Positions 27,521 through 36,911 of a stretch of DNA of 64,000 bases are shown here, in pieces. The first letter of the stretch is position 1, and the number at the start of each line of letters is the position of its first letter. The position numbers were made by a program, and so were the translations under genes. The notes below the pieces were generated by a model that saw only the letters and a program-made list of their open reading frames with translations, was not told where the DNA came from and did not search any database. Source of the stretch: Alphaproteobacteria bacterium 46_93_T64 (GTDB lineage Bacteria; Pseudomonadota; Alphaproteobacteria; Sneathiellales; Sneathiellaceae); NCBI GenBank assembly GCA_002163135.1, contig MAAN01000023.1, positions 2,501 to 66,500 on the forward strand, given 5' to 3'.

Positions 27521-28564
27521 ATGGGAATTTTCGAGAAATATTTAACTTTCTGGGTCGGCTTGAGCATGTTCTTCGCAGTTCTTCTTGGCAGCCAAACTCC
27601 CGCTCCATTTACATTCGCGGCTTCTTTGGAATGGGCCCATATTAATTTCCCTATTGCTGTTCTGATTTGGGCGATGATTTATCCAATGATGATCCATGTT
27701 GATTTAGCAACCATGAAAAATGCGGGTCGAAAGCCAAAAGGAATTATTCTCACTTTGGTTATCAACTGGTTGATTAAGCCGTTTACAATGGCACTTTTGG
27801 GATGGCTTTTCTTTCGCTTGATTTTCGCAGATCTGGTCTCTGTTGATACAGCAAATGAATATATTGCCGGTATGATCCTGCTTGGCGTAGCACCTTGCAC
27901 TGCGATGGTTTTCGTATGGACCCAGTTAACAAAAGGCGATGCCAACTACACGTTATTACAAGTCTCCATCAACGATGTGATTATGATTTTCGCCTTTGCG
28001 CCGATCGCGGCCTTCCTCCTTGGAATTAGCGAAATTTACGTACCGTGGGACACATTGGTAGTTTCCGTTATTCTATATGTTTTACTTCCGCTTCTTGCAG
28101 GCATCGCAACACGGAGGTACTTTTTGACAAGAGATGATGTAGTTGGCCTTAACAACTTCCTCACAAAACTCAAACCGCTCTCGGTCATTGGATTGCTTTT
28201 GACAGTCTTCTTTCTTTTCGGATTACAGGCTCCCACGATCCTTTCTAACCCGACAGCCATTGCATTGATTGCTGTCCCGCTGATCCTGCAAAGTTACGGC
28301 ATTTTTTTTATTACCTATGCGGGAGCGAGAACTTTGAAATTACCCTATAACATCGCGGCCCCAGCTTGTTTAATCGGAACGTCCAATTTCTTCGAACTTG
28401 CTGTTGCAGTTGCTATATCCTTATTCGGCGTACATTCAGGCGCGGCGTTAGCGACTGTTGTTGGGGTATTGGTGGAAGTACCGGTGATGTTATCTCTTGT
28501 CGCTTTTTGCAAACGTTCACAACATTTATTTCAAACATCGGAGACAACTGGAAATGGCAATTAA
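27521..28564 (+). CDS. acr3: ACR3-family arsenite efflux permease
   Basis: Exports As(III) across the inner membrane. The approximately 347-residue protein has about ten transmembrane segments; the opening [12 protein letters not shown], then [19 protein letters not shown] (the conserved Cys) and [14 protein letters not shown] are ACR3 hallmarks. The start at 27521 follows a gagg ribosome site; the longer frame from 27485 has none. The next gene overlaps by 11 bp, so translation is coupled. With the GAPDH and ArsJ genes it forms an arsenic cassette covering As(III) and As(V). Confidence 0.92.
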   Translation: MGIFEKYLTFWVGLSMFFAVLLGSQTPAPFTFAASLEWAHINFPIAVLIWAMIYPMMIHVDLATMKNAGRKPKGIILTLVINWLIKPFTMALLGWLFFRLIFADLVSVDTANEYIAGMILLGVAPCTAMVFVWTQLTKGDANYTLLQVSINDVIMIFAFAPIAAFLLGISEIYVPWDTLVVSVILYVLLPLLAGIATRRYFLTRDDVVGLNNFLTKLKPLSVIGLLLTVFFLFGLQAPTILSNPTAIALIAVPLILQSYGIFFITYAGARTLKLPYNIAAPACLIGTSNFFELAVAVAISLFGVHSGAALATVVGVLVEVPVMLSLVAFCKRSQHLFQTSETTGNGN

Positions 28565-29564
28565 GGTTGGAATTAACGGATTTGGCCGAATGGGCAGGTT
28601 GGCGTTTCGAGCCGCTTGGGGTTGGCAGGATATTGAATTCGTTCAAATCAATGATCCGGGCGGCGATGCTAAGACTTTTGCTCATCTTTTGAACTTCGAT
28701 AGTATCCACGGCCGTTGGCAACATGAAGCATTACATGACACTTCTCATTTGAGGGTTGGAGACAAATTTATCCCCTTTACGCGTAATGAAGCAATCGCAG
28801 AGACCGACTGGTCAAACTGCGATATTGTTATTGAAGCCTCAGGGAAAATGAATTCTACTGATAAATTACAAGCTTACCTGGATCAAAATGTTAAACGGGT
28901 CGTTGTTACGGCTCCGGTGAAAGAACCGGGCGTGCTAAATGTTGTCATGGGCGTCAATGATGACTTGTATGATTTAACTTCGCATCGGATTGTCACTGCC
29001 GCGTCTTGCACCACAAATTGCCTGGCGCCAGTTGTTAAAGTTATACATGAAAGCCTCGGGATCAAACATGGATCCATGACAACAATCCATGACATTACGA
29101 ACACACAGACAATATTGGATGCCCCCCACAAAGATTTGCGACGTGCCCGGGCCTCAAGTATGAGTTTAATTCCCACATCCACAGGATCAGCCTCCGCAAT
29201 CACACATATATTCCCCGAACTACAAGGAAAACTGAACGGCCATGCAGTGCGTGTCCCTCTCGCCAACGCCTCCCTGACGGATTGTGTTTTTGAAGTAGAG
29301 CGCGCGACGACGGTCCATGAAGTAAATCAACTTCTTCAGGACGCCTCCGAAGGAGCCTTAAAGGGTATTCTTGGGTACGAAGTTCGCCCTCTTGTTTCTG
29401 TTGATTATAAAACCGACCCAAGATCCAGTATTATCGACGCCCCTTCAACCATGGTGATAAATGATACTCAAGTTAAAATATATGCTTGGTATGACAATGA
29501 ATGGGGATATGTGAACCGCACGATGGAATTGGTCCAGATGATTGGTAATATGGACCAGAGATAA
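28554..29564 (+). CDS. ArsJ-associated glyceraldehyde-3-phosphate dehydrogenase
   Basis: A 336-residue GAPDH with the N-terminal Rossmann motif [11 protein letters not shown] and the active-site Cys in [10 protein letters not shown], with the partner His in the downstream catalytic domain and W-Y-D-N-E-W-G-Y near the end. In arsenic operons this enzyme uses arsenate in place of phosphate to make 1-arseno-3-phosphoglycerate, which ArsJ exports and which breaks down outside to arsenate. The ATG at 28554 overlaps acr3 by 11 bp and arsJ starts 3 bp after its stop, so context points to that role rather than to central glycolysis. Confidence 0.9.
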   Translation: MAIKVGINGFGRMGRLAFRAAWGWQDIEFVQINDPGGDAKTFAHLLNFDSIHGRWQHEALHDTSHLRVGDKFIPFTRNEAIAETDWSNCDIVIEASGKMNSTDKLQAYLDQNVKRVVVTAPVKEPGVLNVVMGVNDDLYDLTSHRIVTAASCTTNCLAPVVKVIHESLGIKHGSMTTIHDITNTQTILDAPHKDLRRARASSMSLIPTSTGSASAITHIFPELQGKLNGHAVRVPLANASLTDCVFEVERATTVHEVNQLLQDASEGALKGILGYEVRPLVSVDYKTDPRSSIIDAPSTMVINDTQVKIYAWYDNEWGYVNRTMELVQMIGNMDQR

Positions 29565-29567
29565 CCA

Positions 29568-30800
29568 ATGCAATCCACACAAAGTACACCGCATTTCAGA
29601 CAATACATGTTGATCACCGGCAACTATTGGGCGTTTACGCTTACAGACGGTGCATTACGAATGCTGGTGGTTTTACACTTTCATGAACTTGGCTACAGCC
29701 CCTTGTCGATCGCAATGCTGTTTCTCTTTTATGAGGCATTTGGTGCCATCACAAACCTTGTTGGCGGCTGGATTGCAGCGCGACTTGGACTGAACCGAAC
29801 CATGAATTTGGGCCTCGCTTTGCAAATAAGTGCACTAGTGATGCTATTAGTCCCCAGTGCTTACCTGACCGTTCCTTGGGTAATGGCTGCGCAGGCGCTA
29901 TCAGGCGTCGCAAAAGACCTGAATAAGATGAGCGCTAAAAGCGCCGTGAAACTTATGGTTCCGCAAGATGCTGAAGACAAATTATACCGTTTGGTTGCCC
30001 TTCTAACCGGCTCTAAAAATAGCCTCAAAGGGATAGGATTTTTCGCAGGCGGTCTTTTGCTGACACTCTTCGGCTTCCAGTATGCAATTGCGATAATGAT
30101 CGTCATTTTGCTGCTGGTTCTCGTTGCCAGTCTGATGTTCCTCGAAAAAGGCCTAGGACAAATTAGAAACAAGCCCAAATTCCGAGATATTTTTTCTAAA
30201 AGTCCTGCTATTAATACCCTTTCAGCGGCACGTTTGTTTCTGTTTGGCGCTAGAGATGTTTGGTTTGTTGTCGCGTTGCCGGTTTTCCTCTCGAGTACTC
30301 TTGGTTGGAACCACTGGTCTGTCGGGAGCTTCCTTGCTCTTTGGATTATTGGTTATGGCGTAGTGCAGTCCTTTGCCCCTTTCCTCACCACCCAAAAGCA
30401 GAAGAACGCTCCCGATGGCCGCTCCGCTTTTCTATGGGTAGTCGCGCTAAGCATCGTCCCTTTTTTGATTGCCTCTGCCGTTACAAATAACTTCTATACC
30501 GAGATTAGCCTACTCGTTGGCTTGCTCATTTTCGGAGCACTGTTTGCTGTCAACTCTTCTCTGCATAGCTATCTTATTATCTCATACGCAAATCGCGATA
30601 GTGTCTCGTTGGATGTTGGTTTCTATTACATGGCAAACGCGTTAGGGCGTTTGATTGGCACTGTCCTTTCCGGATGGGTCTTTCAGATGTGGGGTTTATC
30701 TGCATGCCTCATTATTTCAGGATTTTTCTTAACCCTAAGCGCAGCAATTTCTTACTTTCTGCCCCAATTTAAACATCCACCCAAAGCACTTCACAAATAA
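29568..30800 (+). CDS. arsJ: Organoarsenical efflux MFS transporter ArsJ
   Basis: A 410-residue MFS permease. The N-terminal region N-Y-W-A-F-T-L-T-D-G-A-L-R-M-L-V-V-L-H-F matches the conserved start of ArsJ proteins, followed by N-L-V-G-G-W-I-A-A-R-L-G-L-N-R and a loop with S-G-V-A-K-D-L-N-K-M-S-A-K-S-A-V-K. ArsJ exports 1-arseno-3-phosphoglycerate, made by the GAPDH encoded immediately upstream. Together they give As(V) resistance without arsenate reductase, while ACR3 handles As(III). Confidence 0.92.
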   Translation: MQSTQSTPHFRQYMLITGNYWAFTLTDGALRMLVVLHFHELGYSPLSIAMLFLFYEAFGAITNLVGGWIAARLGLNRTMNLGLALQISALVMLLVPSAYLTVPWVMAAQALSGVAKDLNKMSAKSAVKLMVPQDAEDKLYRLVALLTGSKNSLKGIGFFAGGLLLTLFGFQYAIAIMIVILLLVLVASLMFLEKGLGQIRNKPKFRDIFSKSPAINTLSAARLFLFGARDVWFVVALPVFLSSTLGWNHWSVGSFLALWIIGYGVVQSFAPFLTTQKQKNAPDGRSAFLWVVALSIVPFLIASAVTNNFYTEISLLVGLLIFGALFAVNSSLHSYLIISYANRDSVSLDVGFYYMANALGRLIGTVLSGWVFQMWGLSACLIISGFFLTLSAAISYFLPQFKHPPKALHK

Positions 30801-30856
30801 ACAAATCAGTCGTCTCTAGTTGGGAAAGAATATTAAAATTCCTTCTTGCTATTAAG

Positions 30857-30869
30857 AATGATTATCATT
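30857..30869. promoter_or_regulatory. Fur-box-like palindrome upstream of the porin gene
   Basis: aatgat-t-atcatt is a perfect 6-1-6 palindrome within an attaagaatgattatcatta context, about 60 bp before the porin start. It resembles the GATAATGATAATCATTATC Fur consensus core, suggesting iron- or metal-responsive control of the porin. Confidence 0.5.
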
Positions 30870-30930
30870 AGTAATGGTCTCACAATTTGTCAGACCATGT
30901 ACTGGTTGGCTGAATAACTGGACATAAACA

Positions 30931-31983
30931 ATGAAAAAAATCGCACTTTGTGCCCTTCCTTTAATTGCATTTGGCGCAGCAGCACATGCAGAAGAAGCCT
31001 CTTATCCCGCTATATCAGGAGAGATTTCGTTTGAGCTTCAAAATGACTGGACCCACAAATCTGATGACCCGTCGGCGGAAATTGATGACCTTTATCCGAT
31101 GATTAATCTTGCGACAACTGTCAGCTTCACGCCTGAACTCTCCGTCAATTTGGAAGCAACATTGGAGCCTGTTGAAGATGCCACGGGTGACCGCGCCTTT
31201 GAAGATCTGGGCGGATATGTCGGCGCACTTACTGTGAATTACGATACTAATGATTATTCGCTTTATGCCGGTAAATTTTCTGCCAACTTCGGTATTGCAT
31301 GGGATGCGACTCCGGGACTTTCCTGGGGCAACCTCAGCGAGGATTATGAGTTAGCTGAAATGTTGGGTCTTGGCGGTAGCTTGTCCTTTAATGCTTCAGG
31401 CCGACACACAGTATCCGCGAGTACATTCTTTGCTGATACTACATTCCTCAGCGACTCTGCTGGAACCAGTCGCGGTCCTGTCGATAAGCCAGATGGCGGT
31501 GTCGCAAACACAGAGAGTTTGGAATCATTTGCCGTTGCACTTGATGGCTATTTTGAACAACTGGAAGGTTTCCGCTATCACGTCGGTTTTTCATCCGCAG
31601 CAGAAGGCGATGATGGAACAACAAACCAGCTCGGTTATGCCGCTGGCGCCGAATATGAAATTCCACTTAACGAAGATCTAACTTTAACGCCGTTATTTGA
31701 GGTTGCCTACCTAGACGATGCTGGGGGAATTAAAGGCGACAACACACTTTATACAACAGCAGGCTTGACGCTTGGTTACGGTAACTGGACCGCAACAAGT
31801 AGTTACCAGCGCCGCGACATTGAAAGTGCTGGCGGTGATACCGACGATTATATCGCAGATGTAACACTCGGATATGAATTCGACTTTGGTCTGGGTATTT
31901 CTACAGGCTACCGCTTTGTTGAAGAAGGTGGCGTTGATAGTCGCGTGTTTGGTATCTTAGCCGCCTACACTATAGAGTTCTAA
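30931..31983 (+). CDS. Outer-membrane porin-like beta-barrel protein
   Basis: A 350-residue protein with a signal peptide (K-K-I-A-L-C-A-L-P-L-I-A-F-G-A-A-A-H-A, likely cleavage after A-H-A). The mature part alternates hydrophobic and polar residues in short strands (S-G-E-I-S-F-E-L-Q-N-D-W, L-S-V-N-L-E-A-T-L-E-P-V, Y-S-L-Y-A-G-K-F) and ends with a C-terminal strand finishing in Phe (A-Y-T-I-E-F), the BamA-recognition signal of outer-membrane barrels. It is acidic. It could be a general or substrate-specific porin; family is not resolved. A Fur-like palindrome upstream and a terminator downstream mark it as a monocistronic gene. Confidence 0.75.
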   Translation: MKKIALCALPLIAFGAAAHAEEASYPAISGEISFELQNDWTHKSDDPSAEIDDLYPMINLATTVSFTPELSVNLEATLEPVEDATGDRAFEDLGGYVGALTVNYDTNDYSLYAGKFSANFGIAWDATPGLSWGNLSEDYELAEMLGLGGSLSFNASGRHTVSASTFFADTTFLSDSAGTSRGPVDKPDGGVANTESLESFAVALDGYFEQLEGFRYHVGFSSAAEGDDGTTNQLGYAAGAEYEIPLNEDLTLTPLFEVAYLDDAGGIKGDNTLYTTAGLTLGYGNWTATSSYQRRDIESAGGDTDDYIADVTLGYEFDFGLGISTGYRFVEEGGVDSRVFGILAAYTIEF

Positions 31984-32008
31984 ACTACGCAATTCCCTGT
32001 TAGCACAG

Positions 32009-32035
32009 AAAAACCCGGCTCGATGCCGGGTTTTT
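32009..32035 (+). terminator. Terminator after porin gene
   Basis: aaaacccggc / gccgggtttt stem with a 5-nt loop (tcgat) followed by a T-run, 26 bp past the stop. Confidence 0.85.
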
Positions 32036-32049
32036 ATTGTGTATAGGGT

Positions 32050-32913
32050 TTAACTCCAGTCAGGTTCTACGTCCCAATCGAAGCCTCCGGGCGCGCCGTT
32101 TGAAACCTTGTCTGCAAAGTCAGGCTCGCGCTTATCAAGGAAAGACTGAACCCCCTCTTTACCGTCTCTAACACTGGAATGAAGCATCGTGCGACTTTCC
32201 AGCTTATGCGCTTCCATTGGATGGCTTGCGCCCATCATGCGCCATAAAAGTTGTCTATTGGCAGCAACGGACATGGCACTGGTTCCCGTGCTAAAACTAC
32301 GCGCAATCTCCCGCGCACGATCTTCCAACCGATCCCCGTTCAGCACTTCACTCACCAACCCGCCAGCTAGAGCTTCCTCTGCGCCAAAAACCTTTCCGGA
32401 AAACGACCATTCCAACGCTTTGGGTAATCCCACAAGGCGCGGCAAAAACCAGCTCGCGCAGCTTTCTAGCGTGACGCCACGTTGTGAGAAAACAAATCCA
32501 AATTTGGCTCGCTCACTGGCAATTCGCACATCCATTGGCAGCTGCATTGTGGATCCGACACCTACAGAGGCACCGTTGATTGCTCCAATCATTGGCTTCT
32601 TCATTCTAAACATACGAAGTGTTAGAATGCCGCCAAGATCTCGGTTCTTCTTCATTTCAGGAGAATCCGGATCAATCGTTTCATCAAGTCCGAACACATT
32701 CCCACTGCTAGACAGATCCATACCAGCGCAAAAAGCTCTGCCGTTACCTGTAAAAATAATCGCCCTTACATCGTCATCCTTATCCGCCCGGTCCAGCTCT
32801 TCAATTAGCTGCTCTCCCATGGCGATGGTAAATGCATTCATTTTTTCTGGGCGATTAAGCCGAATGGTCAGAATATTTTCTTCTAGTTCGGTTTGAATAG
32901 ATTGTTCTGTCAT
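32050..32913 (-). CDS. Enoyl-CoA hydratase/isomerase family protein
   Basis: A 287-residue crotonase-fold enzyme. The N-terminal L-T-I-R-L-N-R-P-E-K-M-N-A-F is followed by F-T-G-N-G-R-A-F-C-A-G-M-D-L-S, the first oxyanion/CoA loop, and by G-A-I-N-G-A-S-V-G-V-G-S-T-M-Q, the second. F-S-G-K-V-F-G-A-E-E-A-L-A-G-G-L-V-S-E-V is the usual C-terminal half. It is slightly longer than typical (about 260), with an insertion near residues 70-95. The reaction (hydration, isomerisation, other) depends on active-site acids that I cannot fix with confidence. It stands alone and ends about 15 bp from the porin terminator. Confidence 0.88.
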   Translation of the reverse strand: MTEQSIQTELEENILTIRLNRPEKMNAFTIAMGEQLIEELDRADKDDDVRAIIFTGNGRAFCAGMDLSSSGNVFGLDETIDPDSPEMKKNRDLGGILTLRMFRMKKPMIGAINGASVGVGSTMQLPMDVRIASERAKFGFVFSQRGVTLESCASWFLPRLVGLPKALEWSFSGKVFGAEEALAGGLVSEVLNGDRLEDRAREIARSFSTGTSAMSVAANRQLLWRMMGASHPMEAHKLESRTMLHSSVRDGKEGVQSFLDKREPDFADKVSNGAPGGFDWDVEPDWS

Positions 32914-32988
32914 GCTTTAGCTTTCTTCATTTTTTTGCAGACGATAAGAAGAACTAATTTATAGGTTAAACTTCAAAATCGTTGGTAC

Positions 32989-33023
32989 AAAAAAAAGGCA
33001 CGCCCAAACGAGGCATGCCAGTT
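32989..33023 (-). terminator. Terminator of the TRAP operon
   Basis: On the minus strand ggcatgcc and ggcgtgcc form an 8-bp stem (one U-G pair) around a 7-nt loop, followed by eight T's, about 22 bp beyond the dctP stop. Confidence 0.85.
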
Positions 33024-33044
33024 TTACGTTAGTGAAAAGTTGCT

Positions 33045-34088
33045 TCAGCCGTAACGATACGGGCGACCAGCTTTATCCATTGTCGCGTTGTACTCTTTAA
33101 GGATTTTTACAACGCGTGCTTTGGTTTCAGATTCCGCCGCAATTTCATCCCAAAATTTATGAGCTGCTGTTTCGACAGTTGCCCATTCTTCATCTGGAAT
33201 TGTTGTAAGCTTCATTTTCGTGCCTTGCGTACGAAGAGTTGCTTCCCCGCCCCAGTACCACCACTGACGATAGTAATGCGAGCTATCCATCATAAACGTA
33301 AGCAACTGCTTCAGATGATCTGGAAGTTCGTTATAACGATCCATATTGGCAAAGAACGATCCAGCCCAAGCACCTGAAATGTTATTGGTCAGGAAGTAAT
33401 TGGTAACGTCCGCCCAACCAACTGTGTAATCTTCAGTAATACCGGACCATGCAACACCGTCCAGCTCACCCGTTTGAACCGCAACCTCAATATCTTCCCA
33501 AGGAAGTGTTACTGGAACAACACCAAACTGGCTTAAGAAACGACCGGCAGTTGGGAATGTAAAGACCCGCTTACCTTTAAGATCCGCCAAGGAGTGAATT
33601 GGATCTTTAGTCGCAAAATGACATGGATCCCATGCACCAGCAGAAAGCCATTTCACACCAACCTTTGAGTACTCTTCCTCCCAAATTTCACCAAGGCCGT
33701 ATTGATTAAACAACACAGGCACATCCAGAGAATACCGGCTAGCGAACGGGAAGTATCCACCAAAAACTGTAACCTCAGTTGGGGATGCCATGGAATCATC
33801 ATCAGACTGGACCATATCGATGGTCCCTTTTTGCATGGCACGGAAAAGCTCACCCGTCGGAACTAACTGATCCGCATAGAACAGCTGAATTTCCATTTCA
33901 TCACCAGCAATTTTATTGAATGCTTCAACGGCTGGTTTAATCACATGCTCACCAAGTGCAGAACCTGCATAAGTTTGCAGTCTCCAACGGATTTTTGATT
34001 TCGCATGAACAGCAGGTGCTGCAAGTGTTGATGCACCAACTGCACCAGCTGCGCCAACTCCAGTTAAAAACTTACGTCTGTTCGTCAT
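33045..34088 (-). CDS. dctP: TRAP transporter substrate-binding protein, Tat-exported
   Basis: A 347-residue DctP-family periplasmic receptor. The N-terminus is a twin-arginine signal (T-N-R-R-K-F-L-T-G-V-G-A-A-G-A-V-G, cleavage after H-A near residue 28). The mature part has K-I-R-W-R-L-Q-T-Y-A-G and L-K-G-K-R-V-F-T-F-P-T-A-G-R, where the Arg is the usual carboxylate clamp in this family. It belongs to the aromatic/keto-acid-type TRAP receptors in length and motif. It is the last gene of an operon with dctQ, dctM and an N-formylglutamate amidohydrolase-like gene, with a terminator after it. The solute should be an organic acid. Confidence 0.9.
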   Translation of the reverse strand: MTNRRKFLTGVGAAGAVGASTLAAPAVHAKSKIRWRLQTYAGSALGEHVIKPAVEAFNKIAGDEMEIQLFYADQLVPTGELFRAMQKGTIDMVQSDDDSMASPTEVTVFGGYFPFASRYSLDVPVLFNQYGLGEIWEEEYSKVGVKWLSAGAWDPCHFATKDPIHSLADLKGKRVFTFPTAGRFLSQFGVVPVTLPWEDIEVAVQTGELDGVAWSGITEDYTVGWADVTNYFLTNNISGAWAGSFFANMDRYNELPDHLKQLLTFMMDSSHYYRQWWYWGGEATLRTQGTKMKLTTIPDEEWATVETAAHKFWDEIAAESETKARVVKILKEYNATMDKAGRPYRYG

Positions 34089-34165
34089 GATTAACCCTCC
34101 TTGTTTATTACCCTGTTAAACTCATTTACTTATCGACGTTTCTTATTGGGACCACCGCCCAAGTT

Positions 34166-35488
34166 TTATTTCGCGTATACGTATTTTGGTAACCACAGTG
34201 CGATTTCAGGAAACCACATTACAATCCCCAGCGCCACAACCATTATCAAAACAAACGGTGTAATGGATCCGTATATATCTTTAAGCGTGATTTCTGGTGG
34301 TGCCATCGCCCTCATCAAGAACAGATTGTACCCAAATGGCGGTGTCATATAAGCGATCTGTGTAGTGATAGTATACAACACGCCGTACCAGATCAGATCG
34401 AAGCCAAGCGCGTGCACCAAAGGAACGTATAGCGGCGCAACAATCACCAGCATCGCAGTATCATCAAGGAATGTTCCCATGATGATAAAAGAAAGTTGCA
34501 TCAGAATGAGAATAGTCCATGGAGACAGGCCCAATTGCTCTGTAAACAATCCAGAGATAGCGCGAACTGCCCCGAGACCATCGAAGACTGCGCCAAAACC
34601 CAGCGCCGCTAGAATAATCCACATGAACATGCATGAGATTGCAAGCGTTTGGCGAACTGAATTTTCAAACACAATTTTCGTCATGCGGCCTTTTAAAATC
34701 GCGGCAAAAAATGCGGCGAACGCTCCAATTGCAGAACTTTCCACAAGACTGGTCCAGCCATTGACAAACGGCACCATCATCGTTCCGAAAATAATGATCG
34801 GAAGAAGCCCTGCCCGAAGCAAAACCAGTTTTTCTCGCATTGGAATGTCGCGTTCTTCTTTCGGCAACACCGGACCAAGTTCGGGCTGGATCCGACACCT
34901 GATCACAACATATAGAATAAACATGGCTGCCATCATAAGGCCAGGGAATACCCCTGCGAGCCAAAGCTGGCCTACCGGTTGACGCGCTATCATCGCATAC
35001 AAAACAAGGACAACAGAAGGTGGCACCAAGATCCCAAGTGAGGATCCCGCCTGGACCACCCCGGTGACCATTCGCTTGTCATACCCCCTCCGCAATAGTT
35101 CAGGTAGGGCGATGGTCGCGCCAATGGCCATACCGGCCACGGACAATCCATTCATTGCTGAAACCAATACCATCAGCAAAATAGTACCGATGGCAAGCCC
35201 ACCTCTTACAGGTCCCATCCACACATGAAACATCTTGTAGAGATCGTCTGCGATCTTGGATTCTGATAGTATATAACCCATAAAAATAAACATGGGCAAT
35301 GTAAGCAGCGGATACCATTTCATCAGCTTCATCGCAGCAGAGAACCCAATGTCACTCCCGCCGGTTCCCCAAAGAAGCAATGCAGCCGTTACACCGACAA
35401 CACCAATCGCACCAAATACGCGTTGGCCCGTCATCAGCATCAACATCATCATTGAAAACATCAAGATGGCAATCAACTCATAAGACAT
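34166..35488 (-). CDS. dctM: TRAP transporter large permease
   Basis: The 440-residue, roughly 12-helix subunit that forms the ion-coupled translocation path. Family signatures are visible: F-I-F-M-G-Y-I-L-S-E-S-K-I-A-D-D-L-Y, then G-A-T-I-A-L-P-E-L-L-R-R-G-Y-D, S-S-L-G-I-L-V-P-P-S-V-V-L-V-L-Y, and M-T-P-P-F-G-Y-N-L-F near the C-terminus. Its start overlaps the stop of dctQ in a TAATG arrangement by one base, so translation is coupled. It lies between dctQ and dctP, with 77 bp to dctP. Confidence 0.93.
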   Translation of the reverse strand: MSYELIAILMFSMMMLMLMTGQRVFGAIGVVGVTAALLLWGTGGSDIGFSAAMKLMKWYPLLTLPMFIFMGYILSESKIADDLYKMFHVWMGPVRGGLAIGTILLMVLVSAMNGLSVAGMAIGATIALPELLRRGYDKRMVTGVVQAGSSLGILVPPSVVLVLYAMIARQPVGQLWLAGVFPGLMMAAMFILYVVIRCRIQPELGPVLPKEERDIPMREKLVLLRAGLLPIIIFGTMMVPFVNGWTSLVESSAIGAFAAFFAAILKGRMTKIVFENSVRQTLAISCMFMWIILAALGFGAVFDGLGAVRAISGLFTEQLGLSPWTILILMQLSFIIMGTFLDDTAMLVIVAPLYVPLVHALGFDLIWYGVLYTITTQIAYMTPPFGYNLFLMRAMAPPEITLKDIYGSITPFVLIMVVALGIVMWFPEIALWLPKYVYAK

Positions 35489-35994
35489 TAAATTTCAGTC
35501 CCCCGAATACGTGCAATGTCTTTGAAAAACTCTGAAATCGATTGCAATAACATCATAAAAATACCGAAACACATGACGACCTTAATCGGCCACATGTAAG
35601 GGCGCCACGCGGAATAACTGCGCTCACCATACTTTAAGGCATATGTCGTGCTATCAACCGCGCCGTAGAGCAAAACACCCAGAAAAAAGATCAGGAAGAA
35701 AATTGTAAAAGCATCTACCCAGGCTTTTGTTTTCAGTGACCAACCGCCATAGAACAAATCCATTCGCACATTCGAGCCCAACTGCAAGGAATAGGGCCCG
35801 CCAAGAATGTAATAGGCAACCATTGCGAATTGGGCCATTTCAAGCGTCCATAACGACGGCATGAAAAATGTTTTTGAAATGGACGACCACAACAAGATCC
35901 CTCCCATCACAAAAATAAAATACATAATGAAACGACCAAGGCGCCTGTTAGCCGCATCTACAAAGCGGACGTAACGCCTAATGAACGGGGGCAT
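35488..35994 (-). CDS. dctQ: TRAP transporter small permease
   Basis: A small four-helix subunit, about 168 residues from the ATG at 35994. That start has a strong aaggagagg ribosome site and begins P-P-F-I-R-R-Y-V-R-F-V-D; an upstream in-frame start (36078) lies inside the enzyme gene and is less likely. Helices read I-M-Y-F-I-F-V-M-G-G-I-L-L-W, M-A-Q-F-A-M-V-A-Y-Y-I-L-G and so on, with the family's W-M-A/R-R-M-D-L-F-type positive segment N-V-R-M-D-L-F. The gene overlaps the upstream enzyme gene by 17 bp and dctM by one base. Confidence 0.88.
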   Translation of the reverse strand: MPPFIRRYVRFVDAANRRLGRFIMYFIFVMGGILLWSSISKTFFMPSLWTLEMAQFAMVAYYILGGPYSLQLGSNVRMDLFYGGWSLKTKAWVDAFTIFFLIFFLGVLLYGAVDSTTYALKYGERSYSAWRPYMWPIKVVMCFGIFMMLLQSISEFFKDIARIRGTEI

Positions 35995-36787
35995 TTTCCT
36001 CTCCTTTTGATAGCTGCACCCCAAGCCCTGAAAGCGCAGTTTTTGTCCAAAGTTCAAGAAGGCCGGCCATATTTTCAACCTCGCCCTGTGTACTAACTAA
36101 ATTGTTCTTAATCTCTATCATTGCATTGAACAAGCGGTTCTTCACCCCAAATTCAGACAATGTATGTGTGACACCATCCGTCGGACCGTAAGGCTCGTTC
36201 ACTCGTACAATGAGATCCTGAGTGTTACTTGCAGCCTCACACATCGCATTTGCAAGGCGTGCATCCGCATCGTGAAGTATTCCCACATCAACTGCTCTGG
36301 GCATACCATGGTAAACAGGAGTAAAACTGTGAATTGTTACTACGGCCTTCAAATGCTTGCGCTCTGAAATCATACTCGCCACAGTCTGCTCAAACGGGCG
36401 ATATATGTACGCTGCTCGATTGGCACGGTCTGCTTCAGACAGATTTTTGTTTCCGGGAATGTTAAAGACCTCGCTTCGTTCGGGAATTGAATCCCTAGCT
36501 TCAGGTGGTCGATTACAATCATATAACAGTCGAGAAACACTCCCTGCAACAAGCGGAGCATCCAACATATCTGATAGATGCCGAGCAACATCCAATGCCC
36601 CCGGATCCCATGCTGCATGACTTGAAATTACAGCTTCATCCACACCGAGCATTGCATATTGTGCTGGAAAGAAATTAGACGCGTGCTCGCATATCAACAA
36701 AACAGGGGCCTGGCCACCTTCGTTGAAAACTGTTGGCAGGAACATATCTGCATCTGTCATTTTTTGACTAATTTCCGTCAAAATCAT
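35978..36787 (-). CDS. N-formylglutamate amidohydrolase family protein
   Basis: A 269-residue metal-dependent amidohydrolase of the FGase family. Motifs are V-L-L-I-C-E-H-A-S-N-F-F-P (metal His), S-H-A-A-W-D-P-G-A, S-V-S-R-L-L-Y-D-C-N-R-P-P and V-V-T-I-H-S-F-T-P-V. In histidine degradation this enzyme (HutG) frees glutamate from formylglutamate, but no hut gene is here. Coupling with a TRAP transporter and RpiR regulator is more like the uncharacterised members that act on other N-acylated or N-formyl amino acids. It is the first gene of the operon, overlapping dctQ by 17 bp, so the imported solute is probably its substrate or a precursor. That link is inference. Confidence 0.85.
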   Translation of the reverse strand: MILTEISQKMTDADMFLPTVFNEGGQAPVLLICEHASNFFPAQYAMLGVDEAVISSHAAWDPGALDVARHLSDMLDAPLVAGSVSRLLYDCNRPPEARDSIPERSEVFNIPGNKNLSEADRANRAAYIYRPFEQTVASMISERKHLKAVVTIHSFTPVYHGMPRAVDVGILHDADARLANAMCEAASNTQDLIVRVNEPYGPTDGVTHTLSEFGVKNRLFNAMIEIKNNLVSTQGEVENMAGLLELWTKTALSGLGVQLSKGEENAPVH

Positions 36788-36911
36788 TCTGAACTACTCT
36801 AATTTTTGTACAAATCACTACAGATCGACTTGCTCTGTCAAGAATTATTCTGAAATTATTGCTTCATTCCACCCACTTCTGTTGGTATTATTTCATTAAA
36901 AGGGAGAGCCG

